From Dictyocoela muelleri (taxonomy: Eukaryota > Microsporidia): 10,628 nt of DNA. Positions within the stretch are counted from its first letter, which is position 1, and every line of letters starts with the position of its first letter. Position numbers and translations under genes: made by a program. The stretch lies in contig SDVU01000773.1 in the NCBI GenBank assembly GCA_016256075.1, positions 1 to 10,628 on the forward strand, given 5' to 3'. Shown piece by piece: positions 1 through 7,118 of this stretch. Below the pieces are notes generated by a model that saw only the letters and a list, made by a program, of their open reading frames with translations, was not told the origin of the DNA and ran no database searches.

Positions 1-84
1 AAGGTTACCTTTTTTAAAAAAAAATGTTCAGTTTTAAAGAATGTTCGTTATTTGGAGAGTTCGTTATTTAGAGGGTATACTGTA
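1..84 (-). mobile_element. End of a pogo/Fot1-like (Tc1/mariner superfamily) DNA transposon
   Basis: Read on the minus strand, the terminus begins CAGTATACCC at base 82 and runs inward into two tandem 16-bp units (59-74 and 43-58) that share the core AAATAACGAAC. It is flanked by a TA dinucleotide at 83-84. A CAGT start, tandem TAACGAAC-type subterminal units and a TA target site are the usual arrangement of pogo/Tigger/Fot1 elements. The body of the element lies to the left, outside the window, so neither a transposase nor the opposite end can be seen. Assignment rests on the terminus alone. Confidence 0.55.
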
Positions 85-120
85 GTTATAAATAGTTAAT
101 CGATGCGAATTTTCACAGAT

Positions 121-473
121 CATCTATAACTCTGGCAAAATGTATCGTAACTCTAGAAATTATGTGTATATGTCTGAAAGAAATGGGTATATAACTTTGA
201 AAGAAATGGGTCTATAACTTTAAAAGAAACGTGTCTATAACTTTAAAAGAAATGGGTTTTATAAGTTTGCAAAATTGGTTTTATAAGTTTGCAAAATGGG
301 TTTTATAAGTTTGCAAAAAAGGTTTTATAAGTTTGCAAAAAGCGTTATATAATTTTGCAAAAAGGGTTTTATAAGTTTGCAAAAAGCGTTTTATAAGTTT
401 GCAAAATGGCTTTTATAAGTTTGCAAAATGGCTTTTATAAGTTTGCAAAAAGGGTTTTATAAGTATGAAAAGG
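121..473. repeat. 22-bp minisatellite, array 1 (about 16 units)
   Basis: Tandem units of 22-23 bp. The left units (about 121-252) follow the pattern TCTATAACTTTRAAAGAAAYG and are increasingly decayed toward the left edge. The right units (253-473) are a more uniform variant, TTTTATAAGTTTGCAAAAWG. The gradient suggests that the right half expanded recently from one variant. The array abuts the 3' end of SINE copy A. A second, shorter array of the same repeat lies at 7408-7531 in the same orientation. Confidence 0.9.
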
Positions 474-479
474 GCTGTA

Positions 480-930
480 TACTATTACGTGCTGACAACA
501 TCCATAGTTGTCAACCCGAAGAGTTGTCTCCAACCATAGTCCTTAGACTTTTGGTTCTTGCTGTTCCAATAATACATCACTTTCTAAGCTACCCTGAGAT
601 TATTTATATCAGATTTTCGTTTTTATCAATGACTCGGCAGGATACAGGTAATTAGTAGCTTTTCATGAATTTTTATTTTTCACTACTTTTCGTCACATAC
701 GTTGCCGCACTCATCCCCACACCTAAGACAGTCCCTTATACTTATTTATAAAAGATTAGACCAAGTATTAATCAGCTATGCTACACATGAACAACTGTAT
801 ATTACTACTATATTTTATAGATATGACCGCTTTATATCACCCCAATTATTTATTAAAGAGTAAATAATATTATAAAGATTAATTTTTTTCCTAATGAATA
901 TTAATTTTCATTAGATGTTCTGAGATAAAA
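480..930 (-). mobile_element. tRNA-derived SINE, copy A
   Basis: On the minus strand this carries the family's body and 3' end. The terminal block around 486-530 reads, on the plus strand, GTGCTGACAACATCCATAG followed by the GTTGTCAACCCGAAGAG block. The central conserved block lies at about 768-808 (AATCAGCTATG, then AACAACTGTATATTA). The tRNA-like head, expected at 860-930, is badly decayed: only a CTGAGAT trace of the A-box side at 920-926 remains. The copy starts directly at the end of the 22-bp minisatellite. Target duplications could not be found by eye. Confidence 0.75.
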
Positions 931-1547
931 TGTAAATTAATATGATTGGTCTATTAAATAAAAGAAAGTTAAAATTTATTAATAAATGGTAAAATTGTTG
1001 GTATTTAAAAAATTAAGATAATAAAACCTTTTTTTCTCATTAAACTAAAAAAAATCTAAAATAGAAATTAACTTTTACTACAAAAATGCAATTTCAAGAT
1101 TAAACGCCAGTTTATCAAAATTATTTATAAATTTGATTTAGCCTGTTTTATAATGTTAATTTTTATTTTTTACGGCAAATTTTTATCTTTATACAAAATA
1201 GATAAAAATTTAATTTTTATTCAAGAACTTTACACAAACTTAGAATAAATAATTACCTATTCATTCTAATTATATAAAAAAATATCTATTGATATTTAAT
1301 TTTAATACCTGATATTAAGAAAAGTGTTATTTGAAATTTTTTAAACATCTATAAGAAATTTTATAAAAAAAGCTAATAAAATAGTTATTACATATCATTT
1401 TTTCTTAGTATTACCTCCTATTTATCGATATTTAAATACCGAAAAGTGATATAAAGGAGAAATTTTAGTTTTGTTGGTTAACACAAATAACAAATAAGAG
1501 TAAATATACCAAAAAAAAAGATAAAAATAATAAATTTGTTTATTTTT
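931..1547. other. AT-rich intergenic region, no gene seen
   Basis: About 600 bases of very AT-rich sequence with many stops in all frames. It presumably holds the promoter of the following membrane-protein gene. The A-rich run at 1511-1531 is the only notable feature close to that start codon. No SINE block, tandem repeat or RNA gene was recognised here. Confidence 0.6.
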
Positions 1548-1964
1548 ATGAAAGAAAAGAAGAAAATAAGCAGTACAATAAAATTCTCAATGGGGACACT
1601 GGGATTAGCAATTTTAATTTCATTAGGACTCCTTTTTTTCATTGCTTGGCCACAAAAACCAGAGAGTGTTTATCTAACAAAACCTGAATTGCGAAGTATA
1701 ATTATTGCGAATATTAGTTCATTTATTAAAAAAATTCAAGACAAAATCTACAATTCTAATTCTGTTATAAAATCTAACTTTGATGCTCTTAAGAGTAGTA
1801 TTGCGCATTATACATCTTTTAAAATTGAAGATATAAAAGGATATCTTGAAAGTATGAGCAAAGAATTTATTAAAAATAGGGATATATTTTCACAAAATGA
1901 TATTGATGAAATTAGACAGATAATTTATAATATTCGTGCATTAGAGGGTCGAAATATTGAATAA
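1548..1964 (+). CDS. Hypothetical single-pass membrane protein, 138 aa
   Basis: The ATG at 1548 is the first in the frame. The reading frame extends a few codons upstream only through a TTG. The protein has a short, strongly basic N terminus (MKEKKK), one hydrophobic membrane segment at about residues 15-34 ending at W34-P35, and a charged, probably helical tail to residue 138 rich in K, I, S and N. It fits a type II signal-anchor protein with its tail in the lumen or outside, although the basic N terminus could also belong to an uncleaved signal sequence. No family was recognised. Codon use is AT-rich like the other genes. Unlike the other three genes it has no CCC motif just upstream of the start. 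AATAAA at 1960-1965 overlaps the stop codon, an arrangement common in microsporidia. A 15-bp minisatellite starts 58 bases after the stop. Confidence 0.7.
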   Translation: MKEKKKISSTIKFSMGTLGLAILISLGLLFFIAWPQKPESVYLTKPELRSIIIANISSFIKKIQDKIYNSNSVIKSNFDALKSSIAHYTSFKIEDIKGYLESMSKEFIKNRDIFSQNDIDEIRQIIYNIRALEGRNIE

Positions 1965-2021
1965 ACTTTATTTAGAATTTTTTTTTATTTTTTAAAAATT
2001 ATACTTTAAAAAATACGATCG

Positions 2022-2163
2022 TTTTTGTTGATACAAGTTTTGTTGATACAAGTTTTGTTGATACAAGTTTTATTGATACAAGTTTTGTTGATACAAGTTT
2101 TGTTGATACAAGTTTTGTTGATACAAGTTTTGTTGATACAAGTTTTGTTGATACAAGTTTTGT
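2022..2163. repeat. 15-bp minisatellite, 9 units plus a partial one
   Basis: The unit GTTTTGTTGATACAA is repeated head to tail and almost perfectly. The first unit has T for G at base 1, and the unit at 2067 has ATTG for GTTG. The array ends in a partial unit before GTCGG at 2161-2165. The period is a multiple of three and one frame reads FVDTS repeatedly without stops, but that frame has no ATG and is closed by a stop about 50 bases upstream, so it is treated as non-coding. It lies in the 3' flank of the membrane-protein gene. Confidence 0.95.
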
Positions 2164-2433
2164 CGGATTTTTTTATATCGTTATCAATGATTTAAGTTTA
2201 TTTTTAATTTTAATAAAATTAAAATTAAATTTAATCTTCTATATTTGTTTAATAAAGAAAATCTGATTAACTTACAAAAACTCAATAAATTTATATTTTA
2301 AATAAATATTTATTATTTTTTGAATTATTGGAAAATAAATTATTAGAGTTATAATTAAAATACTAAAAATCACCGAATTGATTTACTCATTCGGGCTATG
2401 TTATAAAGAATTTGTAATAAAATATCCATATCA

Positions 2434-2850
2434 TATATCTTGAATGTTGATAATATTCATAATTACCAACAAAGAGAGTTGTCTACAAACTTAGTCTTTG
2501 ATTTCAAGTTATAGGTCACTTATAAGATAAGTAAATACACATTCTATATGCGATTATTCTTTTATTAATAACTCAGCAGTATACAGGTAATTTTACTATT
2601 GATTTTTTTTATTTCACTACTGTTTTGCCGAACTTATCATATACATCTAGGAAGTCTCACCTACATCATTATAAAAGACTTGACTAAGTTCTAATCAGAC
2701 ACACCCTAATTTAACAACTGTATATTACTACTATAGCTATTACCTATTTAATGTCATTCCCGTTTATTAAAAAGGTGATTTTAAATAAATCCTGTCCTTG
2801 ATATTTAAATTTTACATTCAAAAGTGTTAACCACCATGATATTTATCGTG
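2434..2850 (-). mobile_element. tRNA-derived SINE, copy B
   Basis: Reverse-strand copy. The 3' block (2440-2493) matches copy C with several changes, and the central block with AACAACTGTATATTA is at about 2714-2732. The head side is recognisable at 2798-2845, where GATATTTAAATTTTACATTCA is shared almost base for base with the tRNA-like head of copy C. The B-box position (about 2785-2798) is degenerate. The copy is more diverged than C, which suggests an older insertion. Confidence 0.75.
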
Positions 2851-3060
2851 CGTAATCAAAATTGACTTTGAAATAGTTACAATCAAAAAATCGAAATATA
2901 CTATTTTTAATTTTTATAATGATAGTTTGATTTTCAATAGAGCACCTATTTAGTTCGTCTTAACATTCTAAATATTTCAAATTTAGGCTAATTCCATAGA
3001 ACAATCATCTTTAATAATTTTTCTTTAATTCGGTAAAATAACTAATCATATTCATATATA
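2851..3060. other. AT-rich intergenic region upstream of the Gpi16-like gene
   Basis: No coding potential or RNA gene was recognised. I looked here for a missing N-terminal part of the Gpi16-like protein and found no Gpi16-like reading frame. Confidence 0.5.
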
Positions 3061-3082
3061 TATATTACATGCTGACAACATT
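3061..3082 (-). mobile_element. Possible SINE 3'-end fragment
   Basis: About 21 bases match the extreme 3' end of the SINE family (plus-strand view ATTACATGCTGACAACAT), with a single difference from copy C. The match then stops abruptly. It could be a severely 5'-truncated insertion, a leftover of a decayed copy or coincidence. It lies about 60 bases before the start of the Gpi16-like gene. Confidence 0.35.
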
Positions 3083-3138
3083 AATTAAAAAAATTCATAT
3101 AACCAGCCATCTTAAATATTTTTTCAAACATAAAATAA

Positions 3139-3141
3139 CCC
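3139..3141 (+). promoter_or_regulatory. CCC motif abutting the Gpi16-like start codon
   Basis: CCC directly precedes the ATG at 3142, and an in-frame TAA lies immediately before it (3136-3138). A CCC-like signal within a few bases of the start is a described feature of microsporidian genes. It supports this ATG as the true start rather than an internal methionine of a longer gene. Confidence 0.45.
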
Positions 3142-3594
3142 ATGCTTTCCTTTCTTTTCATTCTAATGATCCCAATAAAGTCTACATTTTATCAGAAAAT
3201 AATAAAAAGCTCTCCAACAAGATGTATATTAGAATTAAAATCAACATTTCCAGGATCACAAAAATTGGAAATAAGATATCCGGATTGTTTAATTCCAGAT
3301 TTTAAACATTATGAAGACAACATTTTAATACTTAATTTTAATAATGAATTTACGATACACCTTTCCTTCAGAAAAATTTTATTTAAAACATATGAATACT
3401 ACGGAAATATAGAGAAAGGTTATATTTTTCCACCATCTTTATTGATAATTGGTGATGAAGTTATGATATCAGAATCGATTTTAGATAACATTCTTGTTCC
3501 TGATTTCACAGTTCCTTTTATTGCGTTTAATACATGCGCAACTGTTATACTTTGTGTTATTAGTATTATTTTTCGATTGATAGAGAGGGCTTAA
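3142..3594 (+). CDS. Short Gpi16/PIG-T-like GPI-transamidase subunit, 150 aa
   Basis: Gpi16 (PIG-T in animals) is an ER membrane subunit of the GPI transamidase, the complex that attaches GPI anchors to proteins. The sequence shows a signal-peptide-like start (residues 1-17), a short luminal part, and the family's C-terminal features in order. These are a block with FRKILFKTYEYY (77-87) and GYIFPPSLL (93-101), which corresponds to the 'LLKWTEY...GFYVSPSVL' stretch of PIG-T; then LVPDFTVPF (118-126), corresponding to 'LPTPDFSMPY'; then one membrane helix at about 125-145 with a short basic cytosolic end. Typical family members are roughly 500-650 residues, so nearly all of the large luminal domain is absent. 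TAA immediately before the ATG closes the frame upstream. The protein may be a truly reduced, working subunit or the 3' remnant of a longer gene. The C-terminal family match is strong by recall; function is inferred. Confidence 0.72.
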   Translation: MLSFLFILMIPIKSTFYQKIIKSSPTRCILELKSTFPGSQKLEIRYPDCLIPDFKHYEDNILILNFNNEFTIHLSFRKILFKTYEYYGNIEKGYIFPPSLLIIGDEVMISESILDNILVPDFTVPFIAFNTCATVILCVISIIFRLIERA

Positions 3595-3784
3595 ATGACT
3601 CTTTCCGATTTCTGAAATAAGGACTGTAATTTTTAAACACCGTGTGGTATTTTAATTGAGGTAACATTATTAATTAACATAAAAAATTGATAAAATCTTA
3701 TTTATAACTCAAAAATTATCAAAATACCAATTTTTGAGTAATATTATAGAATTCTTAATATAAATTGCTTATTTCATATTTTTT

Positions 3785-4216
3785 GAGGTAAATATATCTC
3801 AGCAGTTTTAACTCTTAGATGTAAAATTTTAGTATCATGGATCGATTTTCTTTTATTTTTTTTTAAAAAAATGGGAATTAAATAAGCGGTCAATAACCAT
3901 AGAAATATAGTATTAATATACAGTTAATCCAGTGTGATATAGTTGATTAAGACTTTGTCTAATAGACAAAGCAGTGGTAGCATCTTCCTAGGAGAAAGGA
4001 TGTGTGCGTCGCCGCATATAGTCAAAATAAGTATTGAAAATAAAAAAAAGAAAAAGACTATGATTACTTGTATCATGCAGTGTCATTAATAAGTGAAAAT
4101 CGCGTGGTTCTTCTCTGATTAAAACCTTATAGTATTAAAATTGTCCTCTGTAAGAGTGAATTATATGATTCTTATTTAATATGAGAGAAATTCCTAGTTG
4201 TCAGTTATAATAATAT
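3785..4216 (+). mobile_element. tRNA-derived SINE, copy D
   Basis: Full-length forward copy. The tRNA-like head starts at about 3785, with A-box-like ATCTCAGCAG at 3796-3805, then CTTAGATGTAAAATTTTAG and a decayed B box, GGATCGATTTT, at 3839-3849. The body begins with AAGCGGTCAATAAC (about 3885) and continues with the central block, TATACAGTT...CCAGTGTGATATAGTTGATTAAGAC, at about 3917-3954. The 3' end (4184-4216) is diverged but still shows the GAGAG...CTAGTTGTCAG pattern. It lies about 190 bases after the Gpi16-like gene. Confidence 0.8.
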
Positions 4217-4275
4217 TTTTTACAAAACTATAATATATAGGCTCAAAAAATACTATATTTATACCTAAGATAACT

Positions 4276-5853
4276 CGTTAATAACTAGGGGCCGAAAAAA
4301 TGTCGGTTTTTGTAAAAAAGGTGGTTCTTTATGATTTCATGCCGCCTTTGAGATTTCATGCCGCTTTTGAAAAAAAAATTAAAAAAATATAATTAATGTT
4401 AGAATAAATAATGAGATAAATTTAAAGGGCTATTTGAACATAAATAGAAAATATCAATATTAAAGAAAAATTGGTTCTCCAACGGTTTCCCGGCCTTCTA
4501 AAAAACCAAAAATGGTAATGGTAAGTGATCTTATTAACAAAAGATAATAAAAATCTCTTAAAATATCGAGTTCTACTCATAAGTAAAAAATTTTATAATA
4601 TGAAGCAATAAATTAAATTTTTCTAAATTTGGTGTTTTACACCAAATTTAGAAAAATTAAATTTATTGCTTCATATTATAAAATTTCTTTACTTATTAGT
4701 AGAACTCGATATTTTAAGAGATTTTTATTATCTTTTGTTAATAAGATCGCTTACCATTACCATTTTTGGTTTTTTAGAAGGCCGGGAAATCGTCGGAGAA
4801 CCGAAAAATTTATTTCTTTCCCATCAATTAGGGTCTTTTTTAAACATAAATAAAAAGATAACCTTCTAACATCATTCTAAAAGCTTTCTGTTGCGACTTA
4901 GACTTCTCTTTAATAATGCTGTCTTGCTTTTATGATCAAACAGTCTCTTTAATTTACATTAGGATATTTATTCATTATTATATTTTTTAAATTTTTTTCA
5001 AAAGTAGCATGAAATCTCAAAAGCAGCTTTAAATCTCAAAGACGGCATGAAATCTCAAAGGCTGCATGAAATCTCAAAAGCGGCATGAAATCATAAAGAA
5101 CCAAAAAGGTATTAAAAATTTTATTTTCTTGATTGTAAAATATGAGATAAATAATTAACTCCATCACATATTCTAATTATCTCAAAAGGTTTTATAGTTT
5201 ATAAGGCAACATATTGTCACAAATTGTTTTGGGCCGGGAGAACAACTTCCACGAGTAGAAGTTAAAAAAAAACAAAAATTGCAAAAGATACAAAAACCAT
5301 CAAAATTATTAGTTTTTTTAATAAGTAAATTCATGACAAATATTTAATTTAATAGCAAACGTGTGGTCACCTAAGAGTCATTTTAAATATATCAACCGAT
5401 TTTTGTATAATTTAATAAGCTTATAAATTACTTAATTATGTTCGATATACGGCTTTTTTAATTTACTTCAGCTCGCCTCCCTTATCACTCATTGATATTC
5501 TAAAAAGCTTGAATGGTGTAAATATTTCAGTTTATTGGTATTTTCGTAGAAAATAGGGTGTGTTTTGTTGATAGACCTATTTATTCTAGAATGCAGACCC
5601 TCTGCAGAATTATTTGTTCCTCCTATACATAGAATTCTATTAAAAGAAAAATTTAAACCGCTAAAGAAGGCAATAATGTGCTTTTAATTCTTCGGAACTA
5701 GATCAACTAATTCATTTCTAATGGTAATTTTTTAATTTTTTAGTTGTACTCGTGGGAAGTCGTACTCCCGGTCTCTCACCATCACAAATATGTTTTTTTT
5801 TTCGATGGTCTTTTTTTACAAAAACCGTCTTTTTTCGGACCCTATCAATAACG
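4276..5853. mobile_element. Older non-coding DNA element X with inverted ends, split by a foldback insertion
   Basis: The outer inverted ends are at about 4276-4322 and 5803-5853. The left reads TAGGGGCCGAAAAAA, then CGGTTTTTGTAAAAAAGG. The right, on the opposite strand, reads TAGGGTCCGAAAAAA, then CGGTTTTTGTAAAAAAAG. A second, inner inverted pair lies at 5233-5257 and 5747-5772 (CCGGGAGAACAACTT...CACGAGTA). Without the foldback insertion the element would be about 790 bp. TA flanks the GGG starts, and the hexamer AATAAC occurs at both sides (4280-4285 and 5847-5852), so the target duplication is uncertain. No transposase frame was seen. Superfamily unassigned. Confidence 0.6.
4323..5102. mobile_element. 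Foldback (giant inverted-repeat) DNA element, 780 bp, with 8-bp target duplications
   Basis: The ends are perfect 23-bp inverted repeats beginning GGTTCTTTATGATTTCATG. They are flanked by identical 8-bp direct repeats AAAAAGGT at 4315-4322 and 5103-5110. Behind each end lie 19-bp subterminal units (GATTTCATGCCGCYTTTGA): two on the left and five on the right. Towards the middle, 4473-4635 and 4639-4802 form an inverted repeat with only a handful of mismatches and essentially no gaps, closed by a 3-nt loop (4636-4638). The left arm is about 150 bases shorter than the right because of missing sequence between 4380 and 4470. The GG start and 8-bp duplication fit Merlin or hAT superfamilies, and Merlin elements are known in microsporidia. 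Without a transposase the choice stays open. Short reading frames inside the arms are chance. Confidence 0.82.
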
Positions 5854-5924
5854 CTTATTTCAAATAATATTCTTATAATTTCATTCTAAAGATGAAAATT
5901 TTCTCAAAAATAAACAGCCTCTAA

Positions 5925-6072
5925 CCCGTCAAAGAACGCGTATACAAATGAAATCCAGGCATCTTAGTAGTAACGTATTATTATAAAACCGAGGAACAAA
6001 GATCTAAGACCATGGTGGTAAACCTCTCTCCAGTTTTATAATTCTAGATATTAGCAACATTAATGTATATTT
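5925..6072 (+). mobile_element. tRNA-derived SINE, copy F (3' part only)
   Basis: This matches only the 3' third of the family. GCGTATAC is at 5939-5946, then CAGGCATCT, TAACGTATTATT (5973-5984), AAGATCTAAGACCATGGTGGTAAACCTCTC (with counterparts in copy E), and a degraded end TAGATATTAGCAACAT...TGTAT. It starts about 70 bases after the right end of element X. Either it is 5'-truncated, as reverse-transcribed elements often are, or its front part was lost when the DNA transposons inserted. Confidence 0.7.
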
Positions 6073-6511
6073 TATACCCAAAACTTTTCAAAGGGTTATA
6101 TTTTTATTGTAGATTTTTTCATTAACATGCACTTTTTTCCATAATTTTTATTTATATTTAATAAAATTATCAAATAAATAGAAATTAAAAAAATATCATA
6201 ACAATAAATTATATTTCATAGTCTTCTGTTTATTTAAATAAATAAAATGTTAGCAAACTAAAAATATTTATATAAAATAATATTTTTATTATATATAATT
6301 TATAAATCGATTTTTTTAAATTATTTTCTTCACACTTTCGACTGAAATAAATAGAGATTAAGGTTTTTAATTTTCAAGAAGCAATGGTTATGAGAATTAC
6401 AAATTTTTATGTTTAGGAAAAAAATATATGTCAAAAATGCTTTTATTTGGAAAAAACACGTTTCAATTGTTTTATTATGAGCTAACATGGGTTTAATTGT
6501 TTATTCTTCTA
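6073..6511. other. AT-rich region, nothing recognised
   Basis: More than 400 bases with an extreme A+T content, especially at 6120-6330, and many stops in all frames. I see no gene, RNA gene, tandem array or SINE fragment here. Confidence 0.6.
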
Positions 6512-6968
6512 TATATTACATGTTGACAACATCCATAGCTGCCAACCCGGAGAGCTGTCTCCTACCTTGGATCTGCAACCTTTGGTTATTGGTGTTCAAA
6601 TAATACGTCACTTCATAAGCTGCTCAGATGCCCAGCTGTATACGCTAATTTCGTTTTATAAATGACTTAGCAGGATACATGTAATTAGTGGATTTTCATG
6701 AATTTTTATTTTTCACTACTTTTTGCCGAGATGCGTCGCCTGACTCATCCCTACGCCTAAGAGAGTCCCTTCTGCTTCATTGTCATATTAGATTAAGTCT
6801 TAATCAGCTATACCACACTGGAACAACTGTATATTATACTATAATTATATAGTTATGACCGCTTAATGTCATTCCTCATTATTTATTAAAGATTAACGTC
6901 AGCGGGATTCGAACCACGATATTTAAATTTTACATTCAAGAGTGTTTACTACTGAGCTATCTGGCCTA
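6512..6968 (-). mobile_element. tRNA-derived SINE, copy C (best-preserved, reference copy)
   Basis: Read on the minus strand it starts with a tRNA-like head. The A-box region TAGCTCAGTAGT is at 6959-6948, and a perfect B box GGTTCGAATCC is at 6915-6905; both are internal promoter elements of RNA polymerase III. Between them is an anticodon-loop-like ATGTAAA. The acceptor and T stems no longer pair, so this is not a working tRNA gene. The body follows, with the central block TATACAGTTGTTCCAGTG at about 6840-6823 and the TAGGGATGAGTCAGGCGACGC region at about 6755-6728. It closes with the 3' end GGCAGCTATGGATGTTGTCA and ACATGTAATATA. No poly(A) tail and no clear target duplication are visible. 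Confidence 0.85.
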
Positions 6969-7030
6969 TTTTTTGAACTCAATTTGTTAAAACTGATATT
7001 GAAAATATTTACTGTTTAATAGATTCATAG

Positions 7031-7090
7031 ATATAAATAATGTCATACATGGATTACATGTCAACTTCATGAGTATGTCATTATTTATAG
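7031..7090. repeat. Inverted repeat, 18-bp arms
   Basis: Arms 7031-7048 and 7073-7090 are complementary at about 16 of 18 positions around a 24-base loop. It could form a hairpin in DNA or RNA. It lies between SINE C and the minus-strand coding-like remnant, near where that remnant's 3' end would be. The role is unknown. Confidence 0.6.
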
Positions 7091-7118
7091 AATTAAATGA
7101 CTTTTTAGGCCGCTTTAT

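Noticed and set aside
428-655. 75-codon open frame on the plus strand
   Set aside because: It starts inside the 22-bp minisatellite and runs through the 3' part of SINE copy A; the other SINE copies do not keep it open.
2022-2163. CRISPR-like array, or a coding FVDTS repeat
   Set aside because: Units are directly adjacent without spacers, so it is not CRISPR. The FVDTS frame has no ATG and a stop lies shortly upstream.
2850-3141. Missing upstream part of a full-length Gpi16 gene
   Set aside because: The frame is closed by TAA at 3136-3138, no frame in this stretch reads like the luminal domain, and the 150-residue frame already starts with a signal-peptide-like segment.
3069-3305. 78-codon open frame on the plus strand
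   Set aside because: It overlaps the Gpi16-like gene in another frame, starts in a SINE-like 21-mer and shows no protein family features.
4629-4869. Two overlapping open frames of 74 and 67 codons
   Set aside because: Both lie in the right arm of the foldback hairpin; the matching left arm does not keep them open, and I could not match them to a transposase.
6905-6960. Functional tRNA gene on the minus strand
   Set aside because: A and B boxes are present, but the acceptor stem and T stem do not pair, and the sequence continues directly into the SINE body shared with other copies.
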